Counted from the stretch's first letter, positions 33,559 to 43,064 are shown. The stretch is DNA of 64,000 bases from Acidobacteriota bacterium (GCA_018268895.1 JAFDVP010000007.1:1-64000); one strand, 5' to 3'. Numbers and translations: made by a program. Notes: generated by a model from the sequence alone, not told the origin.

Positions 33559-35778
33559 GTGTCTCTACGGATTGCTGTCAGGTGGGTGCTGTCTCAAAAA
33601 GGTGTAGCTAATGTTTTCTGTTTCGTCGCTCTTCTCGCGGCAGCACAACTGCGCGCGCAGGTGGAGTACGTCGATCCGACGATCGGCAACGTTGGCATTC
33701 TGCTAGTGCCCACGCGGCCGGCGGTCTATCTGCCCAACAGCATGGTCAGGATGTATCCCTTGCGCGCGGATGCGTTCGACGACCGCATTCACGGCTTCCC
33801 GCTGACCATCAGCTCGCACCGCATCAGCGAGCTGTTCAGCATCATGCCGGGCGACGGCGCTCCGGCGGCCTATGACCAGGAGACGACGACGCCTTACTTC
33901 TACTCCTCGCGGCTGCGCGCGTCGGGCGACGTCACCGAGTTCACCGCGACTGAGCGCGCGGGCTACTTCCGCTTCACCTTCCCCGGCGGCGATGCCAGCC
34001 TTGTGCTCGCCAACCGGATTGCGGGAACGCTGGCACTGCGCGATGGCAACCTCGTTGAAGGCGAAGAGCAGTTCGACGGCATGAAGGCCTACGTCTACGG
34101 CGAGTTCAGCGCACCCGTTGCGGCTGCGTCGACCGCCGTCAAAGGCAGACAGCGGCTTGCGCTCTCTGCGAAGGCGCGCACGCTTGAGTTCCGCTACGGC
34201 ATATCGTTCATCAGCGTGGAGCAGGCGAAGAAGAACCTGGTGCACGAGATTCCTTCGCCGGGCTTCGACGCCGTCAAGGCCAGGGCCAAGGCAAAGTGGA
34301 ACGAGACGCTGGGCCGCATCTCCGTCGAAGGCGGGACGGAGGCGCAGAAGCGCGTCTTCTACACGGCGCTCTATCGCAGCTCCGAGCGCATGGTGAACAT
34401 CACGGAAGACGGGCAGTACTACAGCGCCTACGACCACAAGGTGCACACCGACCCGCGCCCCTTCTACGTCGACAACTGGCTGTGGGACACCTTCCGCGCG
34501 CTCGAGCCTTTGCAGACGCTGCTCCACCCACACATGGAGGCCGACAAGCTGCAATCGTACGTGCGCATGTACGAGCAGAGCGGCGTGATGCCGACCTTCT
34601 CCATCCTCACCGGACCGTATGCCTGCATGAACGGCAACCACTCCGCGCCGTGGTTTGCGGATGCGTGGTTCAAGGGCGTGCGCGACTTCGACCTGCCGGT
34701 GGCGTACGAGGGTATCCGCAAGCGCTCGCTCGATGTGACGATGCTGCCGTGGCGGCTCGGGCCGCGCACCTCGCTCGATGAGTTCTACTCCGCGCACGGC
34801 TACATGCCCGCGCTGCGGCCGGGCGAGAAGGAGACCGTCGCCGAAGTGCATCCCTTCGAGAAGCGCCAGCCTGTGCCGGTAACGCTGGGCAACAGCTTCG
34901 ACGACTGGGCCATTGCGCAACTCGCTCGCGAGCTGAAGAAGCCGGACGACGAGGCGCTCTTCATGAAGCGCGCCGCCAACTATAAGAACCTCTTCCGCGC
35001 GGACAAGGGGTTGATGTGGCCGAAGGACGACCAGGGCAACTGGATCGAGCCGATGGACCCGAAGTTCGACGGCGGCATGGGCGGGCGCGATTACTACGAC
35101 GAGAACAACGGCTACACCTACACATGGGACGTCGCGCACGACTACGCCGGTCTCTTCGCCATGATGGGCGGCAGGGAGAAGGCGGAGGCCAACCTCGACC
35201 AGCTCTTCCGCGAGCCGCTGGGGCGCTCGAAGTACGAGTTCCAGGCGAAGTTTCCCGACTCCACCTCAATGGTGGGGCAGTTCTCGATGGGCAACGAGCC
35301 CAGCTTCGCGATACCGTACATCTACGACCGGCTGGGCGCGCCGTGGAAGTCGCAGGAGCGCGTGCGCATGTTGCTGGAGTCGTTCTTCACCGACACGTAC
35401 CAGGGCATCCCCGGCGATGAGGATGGCGGCGGCATGAGCGCCTTCGTCGTCTTCTCCATGATGGGCTTCTACCCGGTGACGCCCACGGTGCCCACCTACG
35501 ACATCGTCAGCCCGGTCTTCGAGAAAGTGACAATCAACCTGGAGAACGGCAAGGAGTTCGTCATCACCGCGCCCGGCGCCTCTCGACAGAACAAGTACGT
35601 CGAGAAGATTGTGCTCAACGGCAGGCCGCTCGACCGCGTCTGGTTCCGCCACGCCGACCTCGTCAATGGAGGAAGGCTGGAGCTGACCATGGGCGACACA
35701 CCGAACCGCCAGCTTGGAGCGAAGCCGGAGAGCTTTCCTCCGGACTCGCTCGACGTTCACCCGGAGGCGTATCGCTAG
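33559..35778 (+). CDS. GH92 family alpha-mannosidase, exported
   Basis: 739 residues, GTG start at 33559 giving a signal sequence (VANVFCFVALLAAAQLRAQ). N-terminal beta-sandwich begins VEYVDPTIGNVG. The (alpha/alpha)6 catalytic domain has the family segments DNWLWDTFRALEPLQTLLHP, YTWDVAHDYAGLFAMMGG, MGNEPSFAIPYIYD and PGDEDGGGMSAFVVFSMMGFYPV. GH92 enzymes are calcium-dependent exo-alpha-mannosidases, mostly alpha-1,2, acting on yeast mannan or N-glycans. Family length is about 740-760, so it is complete. A GH130 gene lies 7 kb downstream, which fits mannoside use. Confidence 0.93.
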   Translation: MSLRIAVRWVLSQKGVANVFCFVALLAAAQLRAQVEYVDPTIGNVGILLVPTRPAVYLPNSMVRMYPLRADAFDDRIHGFPLTISSHRISELFSIMPGDGAPAAYDQETTTPYFYSSRLRASGDVTEFTATERAGYFRFTFPGGDASLVLANRIAGTLALRDGNLVEGEEQFDGMKAYVYGEFSAPVAAASTAVKGRQRLALSAKARTLEFRYGISFISVEQAKKNLVHEIPSPGFDAVKARAKAKWNETLGRISVEGGTEAQKRVFYTALYRSSERMVNITEDGQYYSAYDHKVHTDPRPFYVDNWLWDTFRALEPLQTLLHPHMEADKLQSYVRMYEQSGVMPTFSILTGPYACMNGNHSAPWFADAWFKGVRDFDLPVAYEGIRKRSLDVTMLPWRLGPRTSLDEFYSAHGYMPALRPGEKETVAEVHPFEKRQPVPVTLGNSFDDWAIAQLARELKKPDDEALFMKRAANYKNLFRADKGLMWPKDDQGNWIEPMDPKFDGGMGGRDYYDENNGYTYTWDVAHDYAGLFAMMGGREKAEANLDQLFREPLGRSKYEFQAKFPDSTSMVGQFSMGNEPSFAIPYIYDRLGAPWKSQERVRMLLESFFTDTYQGIPGDEDGGGMSAFVVFSMMGFYPVTPTVPTYDIVSPVFEKVTINLENGKEFVITAPGASRQNKYVEKIVLNGRPLDRVWFRHADLVNGGRLELTMGDTPNRQLGAKPESFPPDSLDVHPEAYR

Positions 35779-35889
35779 CAGGGCTGTCAGTTAGCGAATG
35801 TAAGGATCTGGAAACATGACCCATTCGTTGCATGCCGCCTTCCCCTGGACGTCAGGGCGAGGTTGCGCTCAAGAGGGTACAATCGTAAT

Positions 35890-36723
35890 ATGCGAATGCG
35901 GATCGCCGAACCGCATTTGTCCAATTGCAATCTGAGCACGCCTATCAACGCCAACAACAGGAGTACTTCCGGTTTGTCTTTATCTCTGCCTGAATCGCTT
36001 CGGCCATCTGTCTTTTCCCGCCGTCTCGCCGTCCTTCTCGCCGTGCTGCTCATGGCAGCGGTCCCGGCGTCGGCGAAGCCGCGCAAATCGATGGCACATA
36101 GACATCCCCGGTTGCACACGCTGGCCCATGCGTTCGTGAATGTAACGATGCCGGGCGTCGGCCTTCTTCCTGACGATGACGACGAGATGCCTCTCGATGG
36201 CCAGAAGTACGAGCTGAAGCTGGTGCGCGCCTACACGGGCGAGGCCCTCAACGTGGTCTACCGCATCGGCGATACCTACATCCCGGATGCGTTGACCAAG
36301 CTGAACGACTTTCTCCGCGACAGCCACAACGAAGAGGTTAGCGAGTACGATCCGCGCACCTTCGACGTGCTGCACACCATGCTGGCCAAGCTGGGCAAGA
36401 CCAACTCAGCGGTCGATGTGCTCTCGGCGTATCGCGCGCAGGAGACCAACGACGCCCTGCGCGAGAGTGGAACAACCAACGCCGCGTTGCACTCGCAGCA
36501 CATCGAGGCCAAGGCGCTCGACATTCGCGTACCCGGCGTCTCGGCGCCGCTCTTGCGCGATGCCGCGCTCTCGCTCGATGCCGGCGGCGTGGGCTACTAC
36601 CCCCGGAGCCAGTTCGTGCATGTGGATGTCGGCCCGGTTCGTCAGTGGACGTATTCTCCGCGCGCGAAGCGTTCCCGCCACGCCAGTCACTCGCGACGCT
36701 CGATCCGCTCCAAGCGCGGCTGA
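35890..36723 (+). CDS. YcbK/DUF882-like M15 peptidase, exported
   Basis: About 277 residues. The start is uncertain (ATG at 35890 or 35896), and about 45 residues precede the hydrophobic signal RRLAVLLAVLLMAAVPASA. The C-terminal domain shows the M15/YcbK metal-binding pattern: SAYRAQETN, SQHIEAKALDIR and YYPRSQFVHVDVG. Such proteins are zinc peptidases that trim peptidoglycan cross-links in the periplasm. A strongly basic tail (RSRHASHSRRSIRSKRG) could bind the cell wall. A terminator follows. Confidence 0.82.
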   Translation: MRMRIAEPHLSNCNLSTPINANNRSTSGLSLSLPESLRPSVFSRRLAVLLAVLLMAAVPASAKPRKSMAHRHPRLHTLAHAFVNVTMPGVGLLPDDDDEMPLDGQKYELKLVRAYTGEALNVVYRIGDTYIPDALTKLNDFLRDSHNEEVSEYDPRTFDVLHTMLAKLGKTNSAVDVLSAYRAQETNDALRESGTTNAALHSQHIEAKALDIRVPGVSAPLLRDAALSLDAGGVGYYPRSQFVHVDVGPVRQWTYSPRAKRSRHASHSRRSIRSKRG

Positions 36724-36787
36724 GTGAGGCTGCTTCGAGCAGCCCACGCATTACCCTCCAACCGTGCCATCCTCTCAAAGACAGATG

Positions 36788-36819
36788 AAAAGAGAGGACC
36801 TTTAAGGTCCTCTCTTTTT
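36788..36819. terminator. Bidirectional terminator between convergent genes
   Basis: Arms AAAAGAGAGGACC (36788-36800) and GGTCCTCTCTTTTT (36806-36819), 5-base loop; T-runs on both strands. It serves the YcbK-like and PEP-CTERM genes. Confidence 0.92.
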
Positions 36820-36852
36820 GGCATTTGTGTCATGCTGCGGTCTTCATTTTTG

Positions 36853-37551
36853 CTATGCCTGACGAACTCTCCTGCGAAGCACACCTGCTGCAGCTACCAA
36901 ACCGGTAGCCAGTAGAACCAGGCTGCCCGGCTCAGGCGCCTCCGCCGTGGGGGGACCCGTTGGTGGAGGCACTGGATTGCCGCCATCTCCGGGAGGATTC
37001 GGGCCGCCTCCTCCAGGGTTGTTACCGCCGCCGCCACCACCGCCACCAGGAGCGCCGGGAATGTACGGCAGGACGGGCACTCCGCTATTTGGATAGCCAC
37101 CGTCACCGGAGGTGGGGTTCTGGGCTATCAGGCTGGACGGCGGGGCGGCAAACTCCTCCCCGGTCTCGCCCAGGGGGCCACGGCCTGCGGCAAACATCGG
37201 TACATCCGCCACCAGGTTGCCTAGCTCAGGCTGATCGAGATCGACCGAGCCACAGGCAAACTCCATCTTGCGCAGGGCCTCTTCGCGGGTCATCTTGGGC
37301 CGCATGTAGCGCGCCGGAAGGATTTTCGGACGCGACGACTTCGGCTTGTTCAGCGCGGCGACCTTGCGATGCACATAGTGACGCGCCCTGTGGCGCGCCG
37401 CATTGACCCGTTGGACTGTGGGAGAGTGTGCCAGCGCGTCCCGGTACTCGGCGATCCAGCGCTCGCACTCCGTCGATGCCTGCAACCGTACACCGGTAGT
37501 GGCGGCGGCACAGGCGAGGAGAATAACCAAGGCGAACAATATACGACGCAT
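36853..37551 (-). CDS. PEP-CTERM sorted exported protein
   Basis: 232 residues from the ATG at 37551. Signal peptide MRRILFALVILLACAAATTG. The middle is low complexity with a Gly/Pro/Asn-rich run (PGGGGGGGGNNPGGGGPNPPG). The C-terminus EAPEPGSLVLLATGLVAAAGVLRRR is a PEP-CTERM tripartite signal: PEP motif, membrane helix and basic cluster. Exosortase would cleave it and release or anchor the protein at the surface. No exosortase gene is in the window. Function beyond sorting is unknown. Confidence 0.85.
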   Translation of the reverse strand: MRRILFALVILLACAAATTGVRLQASTECERWIAEYRDALAHSPTVQRVNAARHRARHYVHRKVAALNKPKSSRPKILPARYMRPKMTREEALRKMEFACGSVDLDQPELGNLVADVPMFAAGRGPLGETGEEFAAPPSSLIAQNPTSGDGGYPNSGVPVLPYIPGAPGGGGGGGGNNPGGGGPNPPGDGGNPVPPPTGPPTAEAPEPGSLVLLATGLVAAAGVLRRRVRQA

Positions 37552-37615
37552 CAAAGTAACCCAAGGCCCTGGACGGCTTACAACCCGTCCAAAAGAATGA
37601 ACTCACCCTGGATAC

Positions 37616-37633
37616 AAGCAATTCACACTCCAA
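37616..37633 (-). promoter_or_regulatory. Candidate sigma-54 promoter for the PEP-CTERM gene
   Basis: Minus strand TTGGAGTGTGAATTGCTT: GG and GC are separated by ten bases as in -24/-12 promoters. PEP-CTERM genes in exosortase systems are often sigma-54 controlled. The match is partial. Confidence 0.3.
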
Positions 37634-37824
37634 ACCCCAAATGATGTGGCAAGCAACACGTTGTGTGCAACTTGCATCCGAAGATGCCATAAATTTTCCA
37701 TGTTTACCGCGGAAAGGAAAATTGTTTTCCCATGGTGATGGGCAAATCATTGCACATTTGCAAAATAGGTAATGCTGGTTCTGCAATCTGCTTCCCATGC
37801 CGTTCTTAGAAGCCTTGCGGCAGG

Positions 37825-37862
37825 AAAGAAGGAGGCAGACAAGTGTCCGGCCTCCTCTTTAT
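37825..37862 (-). terminator. Likely terminator of the SelA-like gene
   Basis: Stem GGAGGC / GCCTCC (37831-37836 with 37850-37855) with pyrimidine-rich tails on both sides. Confidence 0.6.
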
Positions 37863-37889
37863 TAGTTTAACTTCTTGAAGCTGGCAGGC

Positions 37890-39530
37890 TCAGGCCCGTA
37901 TCGCGTCCCACTTTACTTCACCGTACTCGGCCAGGTTGACGGTGCCGGACATCCGGTTGCCCTCCACCGTCCCCTTGAAGCGGCAGGTCAGAGGATAGCC
38001 GGTGACCGGCAGCGTGCTGGTCAGGGCGATCTCGTTGCCGTGGACCGCGCCGGCGATGGTCGTGTTGTAGATCTCGCCGTGGTGTTCGCCCGTCAGGCTG
38101 TTGCCGTCCTGCTTCAGGACAAAGTGTTGTTCGCCGGTGCCGCGCACGTAGTGAACCGTGACCTCCCAGTCGCCGGCGACGGACGCGGGAGTTCCGGACG
38201 GCACAACCGGGTTCTCGAAGTGTGGCGGGTTCTTCAGGTGCTTGTAGATCGTGTCGGCGACGATCTTCACCTCTGCCGGAGTCATGATGTAGCAGTAGAT
38301 GGTCACCGCGCTCAGCATATGGTCGGGCCGCGAGCCCGTGCCGCCGAGCACGATGCGCGGCGTCCCCTCGTCGAGCAGCTTCGCCATCTCCGAGCCCGTG
38401 ATGCCGGTGACGCTTGCGTCCCAACTGATGCGCACGCCGGGGCTGCGGTCGATCGAACCCTTTGGCGCGGATGGCAGCACTGTGGCCTTCACCGAGGGCA
38501 GGCCCTGCATCCTGTCGGCGATGGACTGGCACCAGCCGGTCCACATCGCCTGCTCGGCCTCGTGGTCGCGCTTGCGCCATGCGCGCACGGCGGCCAACAG
38601 CCCCATCATCTCTTCCTTGCTGCACTTCATGGCGCGGCCATAGTTATGGTGCGGCGCGCCCTGAAAGTACACCGCCTGGCACAGGTCCTTTCTGCCGATG
38701 AGCAGACCGGAAGACTGCGGCCCCCTCATGCACTTTCCGCCGGAGTAGGCGACGAGGTCGGCCCCCGCCTCGATGTGAGGATTCGGCAGGTCGAGCTCGG
38801 TCGCGGCAGCGTCGACGAACACGGGAACGCCGTGCTCCTTCGCGATGGCGGCGAGGTTCTTCGTGCTCATGGGAGTGTTGTCCCAGCGCGGGTTGGCGAG
38901 GATGTACATCATCGCCGTGCGCTCGCCGATCTTCTCGCGCAGCTCCTCGGGCGAGGAGAACTCGACCACCTCGACCCCGCACATGCGCACGCCGATGTCG
39001 TAGGGGTTGCGCGAGGTCTTCGGGATGACGACCTGGTCCTTCTTCTTGATATAGGGCATCGCCTGTGACTTTTCGACGTCGGTGCCCGCGATGCAGGCCA
39101 CGGTGGAGAGACAGATCGACGTACAGGCCCCAGTGGTGGCGACACCCCACTCGGCCCCGGCCAGCTTGCCCAGCTCGGCGCCGACCGCATCCATCATCTC
39201 GTCCATGCGCACGTGATACAGCGAGGCGTTGTACATCGCCTGCTTCACCTCGGGCAGCGAGGTCGAGCCGCTGATGGCCGTGATGGTGCCGCGGCAATTA
39301 ATCAGCGGGCGAATGCCGATGCGCGTAAAAAGATTGTCGGCGAAGTCGCCGTCGGTGAACGGAACCTCGTGCCCGGTGAGAATCTGCCCCGCCTTCAGCG
39401 CGCCCGGCGACGCAGCCTTCGCGCTCTTGGTTGGCGCTGCCGCCGCGTCGATGCCCGTCATCATCGCCGCCGACAACATGCCCGTGCCCTTGATTACGTC
39501 GCGCCGCGACCAGCCCTTCTTCTCCGCCAT
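37890..39530 (-). CDS. Tat-exported SelA-like PLP-fold protein with C-terminal beta domain
   Basis: 546 residues from the ATG at 39530 (GAGAG just upstream). The N-terminus WSRRDVIKGTGMLSAAM is a twin-arginine signal. Residues ~70-440 resemble the fold-type I PLP enzymes related to SelA and D-glucosaminate-6-phosphate ammonia lyase: GIRPLINCRGTITAISGSTS, GAEWGVATTGACTSICLS, PVFVDAAATELDLP (PLP aspartate) and YSGGKCMRGPQSSGLLIGR (PLP lysine). The last ~105 residues (VAGDWEVTVHYV, QDGNSLTGEHHGEIY, LTCRFKGTVEGNRMSGTVN) form a lipocalin-like beta domain that is not part of SelA. A periplasmic PLP protein is unusual because the cofactor must be loaded before folded export, which Tat allows. Substrate unknown. 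Confidence 0.82.
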   Translation of the reverse strand: MAEKKGWSRRDVIKGTGMLSAAMMTGIDAAAAPTKSAKAASPGALKAGQILTGHEVPFTDGDFADNLFTRIGIRPLINCRGTITAISGSTSLPEVKQAMYNASLYHVRMDEMMDAVGAELGKLAGAEWGVATTGACTSICLSTVACIAGTDVEKSQAMPYIKKKDQVVIPKTSRNPYDIGVRMCGVEVVEFSSPEELREKIGERTAMMYILANPRWDNTPMSTKNLAAIAKEHGVPVFVDAAATELDLPNPHIEAGADLVAYSGGKCMRGPQSSGLLIGRKDLCQAVYFQGAPHHNYGRAMKCSKEEMMGLLAAVRAWRKRDHEAEQAMWTGWCQSIADRMQGLPSVKATVLPSAPKGSIDRSPGVRISWDASVTGITGSEMAKLLDEGTPRIVLGGTGSRPDHMLSAVTIYCYIMTPAEVKIVADTIYKHLKNPPHFENPVVPSGTPASVAGDWEVTVHYVRGTGEQHFVLKQDGNSLTGEHHGEIYNTTIAGAVHGNEIALTSTLPVTGYPLTCRFKGTVEGNRMSGTVNLAEYGEVKWDAIRA

Positions 39531-39805
39531 CTCTCTCACACTCCCTTGTTGAATTTGCGTCTACCACTGTATCGCCCGCGAGGTGATGCCGTGAAGCGCG
39601 GCTGAGGAGCGCGCATGAATGGGGCGCTCGGCACCCGGCCCAGGATGGGATTACCGATACCACGCGCAGGCAGCCGCTCCATACCTCGCGCTGTTGATCA
39701 CTTCGGTTCCAGAGGGAGCAATGTTGCTTTGCACAGATTTCTCCTCGGCCCATCGACCTACGATCAGGCCAAGCAAGACTGACTACGTAGACTTTGGAGA
39801 GTGCC

Positions 39806-40747
39806 GTGAAACCAGTGCTTCTAATTCTTTGTGTCCTCTTTGGGATCCATCCTCTTCAAGCACAGACAGCCCTCTGGCAGCCATCGGCAGGACACACCCA
39901 GATCCCCATATGGCCCGGCACCGTACCGGACGCGCGCCCTTTTACCGGGCCGGAAACATTGAAGACGGACGCAAAGGACCTGGTCGCTGACAGGCAATGG
40001 ATCTATATCAACAACGTGTCACGCCCAACCATGACGGTTTATTCCCCAAAGGGGAAGAATACCGGAGCCGCAGTTGTCGTGTTTCCCGGCGGCGGCTACC
40101 AGATCCTTGCGATCGACCTTGAGGGCACAGAGGTCTGCGACTGGCTTACCTCCAAAGGAATCACCTGCGTGTTGTTGAAGTACCGCGTGCCTGGCGAAGC
40201 AAAGCTCCCGAAGTCCGGAGCGTACCCGTCCTCGCCGGAGGCTCTTGAGGACGCGCAAAGAGCGGTAGGACTGGTGCGCTTCCATGCGAGGGAGTACCAC
40301 ATAGATGCCCGGAAGATCGGGGTTCTCGGCTTCTCCGCTGGAGGGCATCTGGTTGCCGCAATGAGCGTGCACTTCGACAGGAGACTCTACCCTGAGCTTG
40401 ATGCAGCCGATAGAGTGAGTTGCCGGCCTGATTTCGCGATTGCTATCTATCCGGGGCATCTGTCAGTGGCCAAGGATAGCTTCGGGCTGAATCCCGACAT
40501 CCGTAAACACCTCACTCGTCAGACTCCGCCTACATTTCTGTTGCAGAACGAAGACGATTTCGTGGATGGTGTTGAACAGTCCCTGTCCTACTATGCCGGG
40601 CTGAAGAAAGCGGGAGTCCCTGTTGAGATGCATCTGTATGCGCAAGGCGGGCACGCCTTCGGACTCAGACGAACGAAGCTGCCAACGACCGCGTGGCCCC
40701 ATCTGGTCGAGATATGGCTGGTTACCATCGGAATCACTTCGGAATAG
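39806..40747 (+). CDS. Exported alpha/beta-hydrolase esterase
   Basis: 313 residues. GTG at 39806 is chosen because GGAGA lies seven bases ahead. Signal peptide VKPVLLILCVLFGIHPLQAQ. Oxyanion motif VVFPGGGYQ, nucleophile elbow GFSAGGH, acidic residue in QNEDDFVDGV, and histidine in YAQGGHAFGL. This matches the BD-FAE/acetylxylan esterase-like group acting on acylated polysaccharides. It is convergent with htpG. Confidence 0.87.
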   Translation: MKPVLLILCVLFGIHPLQAQTALWQPSAGHTQIPIWPGTVPDARPFTGPETLKTDAKDLVADRQWIYINNVSRPTMTVYSPKGKNTGAAVVVFPGGGYQILAIDLEGTEVCDWLTSKGITCVLLKYRVPGEAKLPKSGAYPSSPEALEDAQRAVGLVRFHAREYHIDARKIGVLGFSAGGHLVAAMSVHFDRRLYPELDAADRVSCRPDFAIAIYPGHLSVAKDSFGLNPDIRKHLTRQTPPTFLLQNEDDFVDGVEQSLSYYAGLKKAGVPVEMHLYAQGGHAFGLRRTKLPTTAWPHLVEIWLVTIGITSE

Positions 40748-40794
40748 CTGCTTTGACTCCCGCTAAACGCTTGTACAACCCGCCTGCGAAAGAA

Positions 40795-40823
40795 AAAAAC
40801 GCCTTCCTTTTCGGAAGGCGTTT
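40795..40823. terminator. Bidirectional terminator between the esterase gene and htpG
   Basis: AAACGCCTTCC / GGAAGGCGTTT with a 5-base loop and A/T tracts on both sides. Confidence 0.92.
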
Positions 40824-40843
40824 CGTTGCAGCCTTTGGAGTGA

Positions 40844-42745
40844 TTAGATCGACTGGTTGAGCACGCGGTTCAACCGCTGCACGAACGTGGCCGGGTCTTT
40901 GAGTGGCACGCCTTCCAGCAGCAGCGCCTGGTCGAAGAGCAGCCATGCGGCGTCCTGTGTGCGGGCGCCGTCTGGATGGGCCAGCAGTTTTTTGACGATC
41001 TCGTGGTCGGGGTTGATCTCGAGCGTGGGCTGGGGCTCGGGCATCTCATTCTGTCCCATCGCGCGCATCATCTGCCTCATGCGGGCACTGGGTTCGTCTT
41101 CGTCGGAGACGATGACCGATGGGCTGTCGGCGAGACGCGATGACGCGCGAACCTCTTTGACGGCGTCGCCCAGCGTGGCCTTGATCTTCTCGAGCAGCGG
41201 TTTCAGGGCCTCGGCTTTCTCGGCGGCCTTCTCCGGCGCGGACTCGTCCTTGAGGTCTTCGCCGGCGGCGGACTTGTTGACGGCCTTCAACTCGATGTCA
41301 CCGTACTTGTCGACGCCCGAGAAGACGATCTCATCGATGTCGTCGTCGAGCAGCAGGACTTCGATCTCCTTCTTCTTATAAATCTCGAGCAGCGGCGAGT
41401 TCCGCAGCATGTTCTCGGCACCGCCCGTGATGTAGTAGATGGCCTTCTGCTCGGGCTTCATGCGCGACTTCACATCGGCGAGCGAGGTCAGGCCCTCGAC
41501 CTTCGTCGACTTGACGCGGATGAGGTCGAGCAGCGTCTCGCGGTTGGCGTAGTCGCCGTAGAGACCTTCCTTCAGCGGACGGTTGTACTCGGCGATGAAC
41601 GTTGCGTACTTCTCCGGGTCGTTCGTGGCGATGGTCTTCAGCTCGGAGAGGATCTTCTTCACGCTGGCGGTCTTGATGCTGTTGAGCACCTTGTTCTGCT
41701 GCAAAATCTCGCGCGAGACGTTGAGCGGAAGGTCTTCCGAGTCGATGATGCCGCGCACGAAGCGAAGGTACTGCGGCAGCAGCTCGCGCGAGTCGTCCAT
41801 GATGAAGACGCGCTTAACGTAGAGCTTGACGCCGCCCTTGTAGTCCGCCTGGTAGAGGTCGAGCGGCGCCTTCGCGGGGATATAGAAGAGCGTCGTGTAC
41901 TCGAGCGTGCCCTCGGCGCGGGTGTGGAACCAGAAGAGCGGGTCCTCCCAGTCGCCGGTCAGCGACTTGTAGAGCTCCTTGTAGTCGTCGTCCTTCAACT
42001 CGGATTTGGAGCGTCGCCACATAGCGCTGGCGGCGTTCACCTGCTCGGTCGTGCGCGTCTTGATCGACTCCTTCTTCTCCACGTTCCACTCGCTCTTGTC
42101 GTAGGTGAGGAAGATGGGGAAGGCGATGTGGTTGGAGTACTTTTTGACGATCTCGGTGAGACGCCAACCGTTGGCGTACTGCGCGCCCTCATCGTTGAAG
42201 TGGATGTGGACGCTGGTACCGGCGCTCTTGCGCGCGGCGTCGCCCGTCACCTCTTCGAGGTCGAAGCCGGTCTTGCCGTCGCTGGTCCACTTGAAGGTCT
42301 TCTCATCTCCAGCCTTGCGCGAGATGACCTCGACTTTATCGGCGACCATGAAGACTGAGTAGAAGCCGACGCCGAACTGGCCGATCAGGTTCGAGTCCTT
42401 CTTCGCGTCGCCCGACAGGTGCGCGAGGAAGTTCTTCGTCCCGGAGCGCGCGATGGTGCCGAGGTGCGAGACCAGGTCCTCCTCGTTCATGCCGATGCCG
42501 GTGTCGGAGAGAGTGAGCGTCTTCTTCTCCTCGTCGAGTTCTAGGTCGATGCGCGGCGAGTCGATGCCATTGCCGGCGAGCGCCTTGTACTTGTCGTCGA
42601 CCAGCGTCAGGTGCCGCAGCTTGTCGAGCGCATCGGAGGAGTTCGAGATCAGCTCGCGCAAAAAAATCTCGGGGTGAGAGTAAAGCGAGTGGACGATCAG
42701 TTGGAGCAGTTGAGAGACTTCTGTCTGAAATTCACGCTTGGACAT
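40844..42745 (-). CDS. htpG: Chaperone HtpG (bacterial Hsp90)
   Basis: 633 residues from the ATG at 42745. N-terminal GHKL ATPase: QTEVSQLLQLIVHSLYSHPEIFLRELISNSSDALDK contains the conserved Glu and Asn; DTGIGM, then GQFGVGFYSVFMVAD. The middle domain has the FIMDD and LPLNVSREILQQN segments, including the catalytic Arg loop. The C-terminal dimerisation domain lacks the eukaryotic MEEVD. It refolds client proteins in the cytosol using ATP. Length is normal for the family. Confidence 0.98.
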   Translation of the reverse strand: MSKREFQTEVSQLLQLIVHSLYSHPEIFLRELISNSSDALDKLRHLTLVDDKYKALAGNGIDSPRIDLELDEEKKTLTLSDTGIGMNEEDLVSHLGTIARSGTKNFLAHLSGDAKKDSNLIGQFGVGFYSVFMVADKVEVISRKAGDEKTFKWTSDGKTGFDLEEVTGDAARKSAGTSVHIHFNDEGAQYANGWRLTEIVKKYSNHIAFPIFLTYDKSEWNVEKKESIKTRTTEQVNAASAMWRRSKSELKDDDYKELYKSLTGDWEDPLFWFHTRAEGTLEYTTLFYIPAKAPLDLYQADYKGGVKLYVKRVFIMDDSRELLPQYLRFVRGIIDSEDLPLNVSREILQQNKVLNSIKTASVKKILSELKTIATNDPEKYATFIAEYNRPLKEGLYGDYANRETLLDLIRVKSTKVEGLTSLADVKSRMKPEQKAIYYITGGAENMLRNSPLLEIYKKKEIEVLLLDDDIDEIVFSGVDKYGDIELKAVNKSAAGEDLKDESAPEKAAEKAEALKPLLEKIKATLGDAVKEVRASSRLADSPSVIVSDEDEPSARMRQMMRAMGQNEMPEPQPTLEINPDHEIVKKLLAHPDGARTQDAAWLLFDQALLLEGVPLKDPATFVQRLNRVLNQSI

Positions 42746-43064
42746 ACATCTATTATCGCCAAACAAAGTGAGCGGCGCATCCATTCACCCGCTATGTCAT
42801 TCCGAGCGCAGCGAGGAATCCCCGCATTTTGCCGCGTGCCCATCCCTCGCATTGCGAAGGGTGGGATGAACGCTCTCGAACCTCCGCCACAAACGCCGGG
42901 TGCCGGGTGCCGGGTGCCGGGTGCCGGGTGCCGGGTGCCGGGTGCCGGGTGCCGGGTGCCGGGTGCCCCACATCTCGATTCTGAGATGTGGGTTTTGCAG
43001 ACGCCCCAAGGCTTCCAGCGAAAACCCGGCATTATCATTCGAGCTGTCGTATACGGGAGGCGAG
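42746..43064. other. Repeat-filled region between htpG and GH130
   Basis: No gene. It contains, in order, a half copy of the TCATCCTGAGCG family (42797-42832), a GGGTGCCC element (42836-42870), ten tandem heptamers (42895-42964), and another palindromic element (42961-42992). Confidence 0.8.
42895..42964 (+). repeat. Ten tandem copies of GCCGGGT
   Basis: An uninterrupted array of ten 7-bp units that runs into a complete palindromic element (gggtgccccacatctcg...gagatgtggg, 42961-42992). The unit equals the head of that element, so the array looks like slippage amplification of the element's 5' end. Confidence 0.95.

Larger units (their letters stand above)
37552..37889. other. Upstream region of the PEP-CTERM gene
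   Basis: AT-rich relative to its surroundings. It contains a leader hairpin (GGACGG / CCGTCC, 37571-37590), a candidate sigma-54 promoter, further small palindromes near 37,640-37,760, and a terminator-like stem at 37,825-37,862. No gene seen. Confidence 0.5.

Noticed and set aside
37875..39068. 397-codon plus-strand frame
   Set aside because: Antisense to the SelA-like gene, His/Arg/Val-rich shadow.
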